The position numbers and the translations under genes are program-made. Under the pieces are notes generated by a model. It was not told the DNA's origin. It made no database searches and was given only the letters and a program-made list of their open reading frames with translations. From a bacterium (GTDB lineage: Bacteria; Patescibacteriota; Saccharimonadia; Saccharimonadales; UBA4665), in contig JAJYKI010000010.1 of assembly GCA_021788675.1 (NCBI GenBank), positions 1 to 12,184 of the forward strand: a stretch of DNA of 12,184 nucleotides, in the 5' to 3' direction. This document shows, one piece after another, positions 5,592 through 12,184 of the stretch (position 1 is the first letter of the stretch; each line of letters starts with the position of its first letter).

Positions 5592-5906
5592 ATGGAAGCA
5601 ACTAATAAAGCTGAGACTAAATCAGGTCGCGGCCGGCAAAAAGCCGTGTCCGTGAACGCAGAAGTTCCTGACTCTTTTGAAGTTAAACAGTTGTTTATAA
5701 GCAGTGCCTTAACGATGAGCTGGCAAATGGCAATCGCCGTTTTGGTGCCAATCGTGGGCGGCTATTATCTCGATCAATATTTCAAGACCACTCCCCTCAT
5801 TACCCTTTTGGGCATGGTAGCGGCGTTGGCCCTCGTGATTTTAATCGTTAGAAAGACTATCGCCGAACTGCCCGACTATACTAAGACCAAAGGTGGCAAA
5901 TCATGA
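5592..5906 (+). CDS. atpI: ATP synthase protein I-like membrane protein (AtpI/AtpZ family)
   Basis: A 104-residue protein with a charged N-terminus (1-30), two membrane helices (about 38-56 and 67-87) and the family hallmark VGGYYLDQYFKTTP at the hairpin (compare G-x-x-L-D-x-x-x-x-T/S-P in AtpI/AtpZ proteins). AtpI proteins are encoded first in many ATP synthase operons and help in c-ring assembly or cation supply; they are not part of the finished enzyme. I prefer the start at 5592 to the in-frame ATG at 5577 because the latter lies within the -10 box. The residues lost (MSEKV) are not part of the conserved region. The stop overlaps the atpB start by four bases (ATGA). Confidence 0.85.
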   Translation: MEATNKAETKSGRGRQKAVSVNAEVPDSFEVKQLFISSALTMSWQMAIAVLVPIVGGYYLDQYFKTTPLITLLGMVAALALVILIVRKTIAELPDYTKTKGGKS

Positions 5907-6778
5907 TCATGCAACTACTCGCCAGCAGCGGTCCGGATGTGCAGGTGGCGTCCCAGCAGGTCTTTAGTTTTCATGGTATAGGCATTACTAATTCTGAGCT
6001 GTATGGTTGGGGCATCATCGCGCTTATTATAGTGCTGTTCATTGGGGCGGCCCGCAAAACCAAACTGATGCCCGGCAAGGGCTTTGTCGGACTGGTAGAA
6101 GAGGGAGTTAACTTCGTGATGCAGATGGTCGAGTCGGCCTTTAGCCGTCCTGAGGTCGGCCGTAAATACGTTCCCTTCTTCGTCACCCTGTTTTTCTTTA
6201 TCCTGTTTAATAACTGGTCGGAATTGACGCCGGTGATTGGTGAGGCCTTCCACCATGGTGCGACACCTCTTTTCAGGCCCTGGACAGCCGATCTTAACGC
6301 CACATTTGCCATGGGTCTCATAACTATGGGCCTGGTCTATTACGCTTCGGTCAAGGAGTCGGGCGGGCTGAGGGTTTATCTGCGCCACTTCTTTGTGGGC
6401 AGTCCGAAAAATCCGCTGTATTTTGTCATTGGTTTACTGGAGATGTTTACTGATCTTACCCGGGTTATTAGCTTGTCGCTTCGACTTTATCTCAATATAA
6501 CTATCGGCATGATAGTAATTGACGTTTTCGGTTACCTGGGACACATTATTGCGCCGGTATCGGCCTTGCCGTTCTTTTTGATTGAGATATTCATCGGTGC
6601 CTTGCAGGCATATATTTTCACTATCCTTTCGGTCATGTACTTGGCGGTGGCCGTCAACCACGCCCACGATCATAATGATTTAGCGCACGAAGAGTACTTG
6701 ACCGAGGATAGCGTTACTGAAACAATAGACGCAGAATCCTTGCGGGTTGGTGCTGGCGGTACCCCACTGCCGGGCTAA
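5903..6778 (+). CDS. atpB: F1Fo ATP synthase subunit a
   Basis: Stator subunit of the membrane Fo sector; with the c-ring it forms the two half-channels for the coupling ion. The 291-residue protein has five or six membrane helices, beginning about 34-50 and ending about 223-250. The essential arginine is R194 in SLSLRLYLN (E. coli R210), and Q235 in ALQAYIF matches E. coli Q252. E228 stands at the E. coli H245 position, while the E. coli E219 position is M203. The usual LRLFGNM is changed to LRLYLNI. The protein ends with an unusual tail of about 40 residues, rich in His and acidic residues (NHAHDHND from 252), where many homologues stop a few residues after the last helix. AGGTGG six bases before the ATG at 5903 supports this start, coupled to atpI; an ATG at 5909 is possible. 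Confidence 0.96.
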   Translation: MIMQLLASSGPDVQVASQQVFSFHGIGITNSELYGWGIIALIIVLFIGAARKTKLMPGKGFVGLVEEGVNFVMQMVESAFSRPEVGRKYVPFFVTLFFFILFNNWSELTPVIGEAFHHGATPLFRPWTADLNATFAMGLITMGLVYYASVKESGGLRVYLRHFFVGSPKNPLYFVIGLLEMFTDLTRVISLSLRLYLNITIGMIVIDVFGYLGHIIAPVSALPFFLIEIFIGALQAYIFTILSVMYLAVAVNHAHDHNDLAHEEYLTEDSVTETIDAESLRVGAGGTPLPG

Positions 6779-6816
6779 AAAAACAATTAAGCAATTAAAG
6801 GAGTTATTAAAACAAT

Positions 6817-7047
6817 ATGGTAGCAGTTACAGAAGCAATCAATACCGCGATTATCGGGAAAGGCCTGATGATTGGCGGTGGTTTTATCGGTCCAGGCATC
6901 GGTATCGGACTAATCGGCGGTAATTATTTGCAGGCCGTCGGCCGCAACCCGGAAGCTGCTAAGTTCTTGGGCCAGGCCCTGATCTTCGTGGCTATCGTCG
7001 AGCTGTTCGGTCTGCTGGCGTTCGCCTCAATATTCATTGTCAAATAA
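6817..7047 (+). CDS. atpE: F1Fo ATP synthase subunit c
   Basis: A 76-residue proteolipid forming the rotating c-ring. Two membrane helices form a hairpin: the first carries the glycine-rich packing motif (GPGIGIG, residues 25-31), the polar loop is GRNPE (42-46, R-[QN]-P of the family), and the second carries the ion-binding carboxylate E62 in VAIVELFG. The residues that make sodium sites in Ilyobacter-type c subunits are absent: I30 is at the Gln32 position and L63 follows the glutamate instead of Ser. Proton coupling is therefore predicted. AAAGGAG lies 13 bases before the ATG, a long spacing. The gene follows atpB after 38 bases. Confidence 0.97.
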   Translation: MVAVTEAINTAIIGKGLMIGGGFIGPGIGIGLIGGNYLQAVGRNPEAAKFLGQALIFVAIVELFGLLAFASIFIVK

Positions 7048-7067
7048 AGGAATCCGGCAAAATACAG

Positions 7068-7604
7068 ATGTACTTATTAAGCGTAGGTTTATTCGCGTCC
7101 AGCTCCTCGGGACTTAGCGCCCTGGGGGTGGGTCTGAACGCCCTGATAATTCAGCTGATTACTTTCGTGCTGGCATATTTGGTTTTGCGGAAATGGGCAT
7201 TCGGTCCGATCGTGAAAATCCTGCAACAGCGCCGCCAGGTCATTGAGGACGGCGTCAAGCTGGGCGACAAGATGCGCAGCGATGAAAAAGAGCTGGAAGA
7301 AAAGATTGAAAAAACTTTGGGTGAAACCCGGATTAAAGCCGATAAGATCATTGCTGACGCTGAAGCGACGGCCAAGCAAATGGTCCGTGACGCTGAAGGC
7401 GAAGCTAAAAGCCGGGCGGATATCGTCATTAAGGAAGCCGAAGAAAAGACCAAGCAGGATATGGCCCGGGCTAAGAGCAAGCTGGAGGGTGAAATAGTCA
7501 GTCTGATTGCTCAAGCAACCTCAGCCGTACTGGATGAAAAAGTCGATGCCAAAAAAGACGCCGGTCTAATCGAGCGCGCGATTGCCGGCCGGAGGGAGTT
7601 TTAA
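7068..7604 (+). CDS. atpF: F1Fo ATP synthase subunit b
   Basis: Peripheral-stalk subunit that ties subunit a to delta and F1. The 178-residue protein has a short N-terminus outside the membrane, one membrane helix (about 22-41), the typical RKWAFGPIVKIL junction (41-52) and then a long charged coiled coil rich in Lys, Glu and Ala to about residue 150. The last part (SLIAQATSAVLDEKVD) matches the delta-binding end of the family. Length is close to the usual 155-175. Only one b gene is present, so a homodimer is expected. AAAGGA lies 16 bases before the ATG, overlapping the atpE stop region. Confidence 0.95.
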   Translation: MYLLSVGLFASSSSGLSALGVGLNALIIQLITFVLAYLVLRKWAFGPIVKILQQRRQVIEDGVKLGDKMRSDEKELEEKIEKTLGETRIKADKIIADAEATAKQMVRDAEGEAKSRADIVIKEAEEKTKQDMARAKSKLEGEIVSLIAQATSAVLDEKVDAKKDAGLIERAIAGRREF

Positions 7605-7609
7605 AGCTG

Positions 7610-8023
7610 ATGGCTAGAGTTATGCGGCACGAACTGGCCGGTATTATTGCTAATAAGACCCTTAAGCAGGGTCGAGCGGACAAGCGTCTAGCCGAATCAA
7701 TCGCGGCCTATCTGCTTGAAGAACGCCGTTACTCAGAACTGGATTCGCTGCTGCGCGATGTCCAGAAAGCCTGGGTGAAAATGGGTTATGTTGATGTTCT
7801 GGCTAAGGTTGCCCGACCGTTGCCAGAGACTGTATATGCTGATTTGCTCAAGCCGTTTAAGCTGCGTTATCCCAAGGCCGACAAAGTTAATTTGACGCCG
7901 GTTGTCGAGCCCGCGATTATTGGTGGCGCCAGCTTAGAGCTGGCAGAACAGCGCATGGATATGTCAATCGGGCGTCGTCTCAGACGGTTTAAAAAATCTA
8001 TTAATGCAAAGGAAGTGGTTTAG
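7610..8023 (+). CDS. atpH: F1Fo ATP synthase subunit delta, short form
   Basis: Subunit delta (OSCP-like) caps F1 and binds the b stalk. The C-terminal domain is clear: [14 protein letters not shown] (about 97-110) and [16 protein letters not shown] (116-131) match the family's D-P-x-[LI]-I-G-G...D-x-S-[IV]-x-x-[RK]-L-x-x-[LF] ending. At 137 residues it is about 40 shorter than most delta subunits, and the loss falls in the N-terminal helical domain. No frameshift is evident, since the frame starts just after atpF with GGAGG nearby (7591-7595). The reduced form is probably natural for this lineage. It lies five bases after atpF. Confidence 0.9.
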   Translation: MARVMRHELAGIIANKTLKQGRADKRLAESIAAYLLEERRYSELDSLLRDVQKAWVKMGYVDVLAKVARPLPETVYADLLKPFKLRYPKADKVNLTPVVEPAIIGGASLELAEQRMDMSIGRRLRRFKKSINAKEVV

Positions 8024-8027
8024 TCTT

Positions 8028-9602
8028 ATGTCAGATTTATCGATTGCCTCTTTATCTGAAGATATCCGGGCTGCCATTGCCGAGCTTAAGGCCAGGCCGG
8101 AAATCGAGAACGTCGGCATTGTGACCCGGGTCGGTGACGGTATTGCCTGGATCTACGGATTGTCTCAGGCCGGTTATAATGAAATGCTGGAAATCGAAGG
8201 CGCCAACTCGACAACGGTGACGGCGTTTGCCTTCAACCTTGGTCAGGATGAAATCGGTGCCGTCATCATGGGTGATGATACGGCAGTCAAGGCCGGTGCA
8301 ATTGTCCGCTTAAGTGGTAAAGTTCTTGAAGTACCGGTTGGTCCTGAACTGATCGGACGGGTGGTTGATCCGCTAGGCAATCCATTGGACGGTGACGGAC
8401 CGATTCAAACTAAACTCAAGTCCAGGATTGAGCGGCCGGCACCTGGGGTTTTGGATCGTAAAGGTGTTCAAGAGCCTTTGATGACCGGACTAATGGCAAT
8501 CGACACGATGGTGCCGATTGGTCGTGGTCAGCGCGAGTTGATCATTGGCGATAGGCAGACCGGTAAGACCGCGATTGCCGTTGACACGATGATTAACCAG
8601 GCTCGCCAAAAGACAGGCGTGATTAACGTTTATGTGGCGATCGGGCAAAAATTATCTAAACTGGCGGCCCTAAAGGAACGTCTGGTGCGCGAAGGTGTCA
8701 TGGGACAGACTATTATAGTTGCTACCTCACCGGCCGACCCGGCCGCGCTGCTTTACCTGGCCCCTTATGCCGGTGCGGCGATGGGTGAATACTTCCGCGA
8801 TAATAAACAACACGCTCTGATCATTTATGACGATTTAACCAAGCACGCGCAGGCTTATCGTCAAATGTCGCTCTTGTTGCGTCGACCGCCAGGACGTGAA
8901 GCTTACCCGGGTGACGTTTTTTACCTGCATTCGCGTTTGCTCGAGCGGGCGGCTAAACTATCCGATGATCTCGGTGGCGGTTCATTGACTGCCCTGCCTA
9001 TTATTGAGACTCAGGCCGGCGAAATTTCCGCCTATATTCCGACCAATGTCATATCGATTACGGACGGTCAGATATTCCTTGAAACCAATCTGTTTTACCA
9101 GGGCATCAGGCCGGCTATTTCGGTCGGGCAATCGGTTTCCCGCGTAGGCGGTTCAGCCCAGACCAAGGCCATTAAGGCGGCTGGCGGTGGCCTTAAGCTT
9201 AGCCTGGCACAGTTCCGTGAGCTGGCGGCATTTTCCCAGTTTTCAACTGATCTTGATCCGGAAACCAGACAGATTATTGAGCGCGGCCAGCGTTTGACCG
9301 AACTACTTAAGCAGAATCAGTACGCACCATATAGTATCTGGCAGATGTACGTGACACTGAAGGCAGCCGGTGATGGCGCTTTCGATAAAGTTCCGCTTGA
9401 GAAAATTAAAGCCGCCCAATCGGCTTTGCTACGGGAGCTGGACATGCACCAAGCCAAATTGACTCAGGAGCTTAACAGTGGCGACAAGCCGAGCGAAGCT
9501 CAGGATAAAACGATTGTTGATCTAGCAAAGCAAGTCGCGCTCAGTTATATCGATGAGCGTGAAGTTGAAAAAACTAAGACTTCTAAGGCCAAAGGAAAAT
9601 AG
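8028..9602 (+). CDS. atpA: F1Fo ATP synthase subunit alpha
   Basis: Non-catalytic nucleotide-binding subunit of the F1 hexamer. Numbered from 8028 (524 residues), it has the N-terminal beta-barrel with [17 protein letters not shown] (about 29-45), Walker A GDRQTGKT (174-181), [15 protein letters not shown] (265-279) around the Walker B strand, and the arginine finger R372 in [14 protein letters not shown]. The helical C-terminal domain ends in a Lys-rich tail ([10 protein letters not shown]). The frame is also open from an ATG at 8004, which would overlap atpH by 20 bases and has no Shine-Dalgarno. The ATG at 8028 lies four bases after the atpH stop with AAAGGA upstream and gives the usual N-terminus length, so it is preferred. 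Confidence 0.97.
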   Translation: MSDLSIASLSEDIRAAIAELKARPEIENVGIVTRVGDGIAWIYGLSQAGYNEMLEIEGANSTTVTAFAFNLGQDEIGAVIMGDDTAVKAGAIVRLSGKVLEVPVGPELIGRVVDPLGNPLDGDGPIQTKLKSRIERPAPGVLDRKGVQEPLMTGLMAIDTMVPIGRGQRELIIGDRQTGKTAIAVDTMINQARQKTGVINVYVAIGQKLSKLAALKERLVREGVMGQTIIVATSPADPAALLYLAPYAGAAMGEYFRDNKQHALIIYDDLTKHAQAYRQMSLLLRRPPGREAYPGDVFYLHSRLLERAAKLSDDLGGGSLTALPIIETQAGEISAYIPTNVISITDGQIFLETNLFYQGIRPAISVGQSVSRVGGSAQTKAIKAAGGGLKLSLAQFRELAAFSQFSTDLDPETRQIIERGQRLTELLKQNQYAPYSIWQMYVTLKAAGDGAFDKVPLEKIKAAQSALLRELDMHQAKLTQELNSGDKPSEAQDKTIVDLAKQVALSYIDEREVEKTKTSKAKGK

Positions 9603-9612
9603 TTAAACTATC

Positions 9613-10479
9613 ATGCCAAGCACGATTGTTCTAAAACGCCGGATCGGTTCCATCCGCTCTACCAGGCAGATAACCAAAGCCATGGAACTGGTTAGTGCCT
9701 CGAAGTTGAGACGGGCTCAGCAAATCGCTTTGCGTAGCCGGGCTTATCAGGAGTTGGCTTATGAGTTGCTGCAGCGGCTGAGCGTGCTGCCGGAAGCCAA
9801 GACTCATCAGTTGTTTGCGGCTAAGAAGATTAAGACCAGGCTATATGTCATTGTGACCTCGTCCAGCGGTCTGGCTGGGGCGTATAACGCCAACGTCATT
9901 AAAGACTTGCTCGGACGGCTTAAACGTGACCAGGACGAGCACGTGACCTCAAAGGTCATTGCGATCGGCAATAAAGGCGCGCAGTTCGTGCGCCGCTTGA
10001 AAGACGTGAAGTTGTTGGCTGTTTATCAGCCGTTCGGTGACAATCCGACCGCCGATGATATCCGCCCGTTACTCAATACGGTAATGAAGGTCTATAAGGA
10101 CGGCGAGGTTGAGGCGATTGAATTAATTTACACCTCGTTCATTTCTACTATCAGCCAGAAGGTCGTCGACATGCTGCTGCTGCCGGCAGCCGCTCCTGAT
10201 GCAGACGATCATTTCACGACTATTTCCACGTTTGAACCTGATGCCGAGACCGTAATTGACCAGGTCACTACCCGTTTAATTGAAGCTCAAATCTGGCAAG
10301 CTGTTTTAGAGAGTCTGGCCAGCGAACATGCCATGCGGATGGTCGCTACCAGAAACGCTACTGACAACGCCAACGAGCTGATAGATGATTACACCCTGGC
10401 GCTTAATACCGCCCGCCAGGCCGCGATTACCCAGGAACTGGCAGAAATAACCGGCGGTGCCGAAGCTCTTAACGCATGA
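9613..10479 (+). CDS. atpG: F1Fo ATP synthase subunit gamma
   Basis: Central rotor shaft of F1, turning inside the alpha/beta hexamer. The 288-residue protein shows the two conserved coiled-coil ends: the N-terminal RRIGSIRSTRQITKAMELVS (residues 9-28) and the C-terminal MVATRNATDNANELIDDYTL (about 243-262), where the family reads M-x-[AS]-A-x-x-N-A. A central Rossmann-like domain begins at TRLYVIVTSSSGLAGAYN (about 75-92), matching the family's S-D-x-G-L-x-G-x-[YF]-N with the aspartate replaced by serine. Length is normal. It starts 10 bases after atpA; the nearest AAAGGA is 16 bases before the ATG. Confidence 0.96.
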   Translation: MPSTIVLKRRIGSIRSTRQITKAMELVSASKLRRAQQIALRSRAYQELAYELLQRLSVLPEAKTHQLFAAKKIKTRLYVIVTSSSGLAGAYNANVIKDLLGRLKRDQDEHVTSKVIAIGNKGAQFVRRLKDVKLLAVYQPFGDNPTADDIRPLLNTVMKVYKDGEVEAIELIYTSFISTISQKVVDMLLLPAAAPDADDHFTTISTFEPDAETVIDQVTTRLIEAQIWQAVLESLASEHAMRMVATRNATDNANELIDDYTLALNTARQAAITQELAEITGGAEALNA

Positions 10480-10486
10480 TGGATAG

Positions 10487-11887
<1,401 letters not shown>

Positions 11888-11897
11888 TTCAAGTCAT

Positions 11898-12184
11898 ATG
11901 CGATTTATTCTGACAGCTATTAGCGGCAACAAATATGACGGCGAGGCCTATGAAGTCGTCTTGCCAACCAAAGACGGCCGCATAGGCGTGTTAGCTAATC
12001 ACATGCCTTTATTCTCAGTCATCGCCCCGGGTGCCATAGCGGTCAGGAAAAATGCCCGCGATCCGGATTCGGCACTGGAATACTATGCGACGTACGGTGG
12101 CGCGATTGAAGTTTCGGATAATACACTCAAGGTATTGGTTGATGAGGCGCATCAGCCTGAAGAAATTGAGGAAGCTGAGGCGCG
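11898..12184 (+). CDS. atpC: F1Fo ATP synthase subunit epsilon (3' end cut by window edge)
   Basis: Subunit epsilon sits on the rotor foot and can inhibit ATP hydrolysis. The 95 visible residues cover the N-terminal beta-sandwich: YEVVLPTKDGRIGVLANHMPLF (18-39, matching the family's V-V-L-P-x-x-x-G-x-x-G-V-L-x-x-H-x-P-L), YYATYGGAIEVSDN (62-75, matching the G-G-x-[LI]-E-V motif), LVDEA (79-83) and the start of the C-terminal helices (EEIEEAEA). The end lies beyond the window. It starts ten bases after atpD without a clear ribosome-binding site, so coupling to atpD is likely. Confidence 0.95.
   Translation, partial: MRFILTAISGNKYDGEAYEVVLPTKDGRIGVLANHMPLFSVIAPGAIAVRKNARDPDSALEYYATYGGAIEVSDNTLKVLVDEAHQPEEIEEAEA

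Noticed and set aside
5903..5906. UGA recoding as in Gracilibacteria
   Set aside because: TGA ends atpI, atpG and the lipid kinase at the expected lengths and is not needed as a sense codon in any gene.
5915..6388. Long antisense open frame inside atpB, and similar ones inside atpF, atpD and others
   Set aside because: The opposite strand clearly encodes conserved ATP synthase subunits; these frames have no recognisable protein features and are by-products of codon use.
6817..7047. Sodium-coupled c-ring
   Set aside because: The Gln32-equivalent is Ile30 and no Ser/Thr follows E62, so the sodium ligand set is missing.
8004..8027. ATG at 8004 as the atpA start
   Set aside because: It would overlap atpH by 20 bases and lacks a ribosome-binding site, while 8028 follows the atpH stop and gives the usual N-terminus.

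Overview
The window reads as ordinary chromosomal DNA of a gene-dense bacterium with a small genome. The best guess is a Patescibacteria/CPR member, most likely Candidatus Saccharibacteria (TM7). This rests on the divergent protein sequences, short gene gaps, mixed neighbourhood and compact ATP synthase operon; it is inference, not a database match. TGA is used as a stop (for example atpI, atpG and the lipid kinase gene) and no gene needs it as a sense codon. That argues for the standard bacterial code and against the UGA-recoded Gracilibacteria/Absconditabacteria.

Left part (1-5490), nearly all on the minus strand. In transcription order from the right these are: a glutaredoxin (5490-5233); an unrecognised 160-residue protein (5133-4651); a cob(I)alamin/corrinoid adenosyltransferase of the CobO/BtuR type (4602-4033); a diacylglycerol-kinase-family lipid kinase (3991-2981) joined by an ATGA overlap to a small P-loop kinase (2984-2469); a membrane-anchored clan GH-A-like glycoside hydrolase (1610-459); and smpB, the tmRNA partner, cut by the left edge (426-1). 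The only plus-strand gene here is a family 2 glycosyltransferase (1609-2472). It starts divergently from the hydrolase, with the two ATG codons sharing bases, and ends convergently on the P-loop kinase with overlapping stop codons.

Right part (5491-12184), all on the plus strand. This is a complete-looking F1Fo ATP synthase operon in the order atpI-B-E-F-H-A-G-D-C, with atpC cut by the right edge. Fo subunits a, c and b come first, then F1 delta, alpha, gamma, beta and epsilon. All key catalytic residues visible in alpha, beta, a and c are present. The c subunit lacks the sodium ligands, so a proton-coupled enzyme is predicted. A strong sigma70-type promoter (TTGCCA-17 bp-TATAAT, 5550-5578) drives the operon. 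It lies back to back with a good promoter for the glutaredoxin gene. The -10 box covers the first in-frame ATG of atpI, which moves the likely start to 5592.

There are no tRNA or rRNA genes, CRISPR arrays, insertion sequences or prophage genes, and no gene-free stretch above 100 bases. I did not find a new multi-gene system. The points worth a second look are gene-architecture details (overlapping divergent starts, very short leaders, long SD spacings, a direct repeat before cobO), an orphan adenosyltransferase, an unknown 160-residue protein, and lineage-specific changes in AtpB and AtpH.
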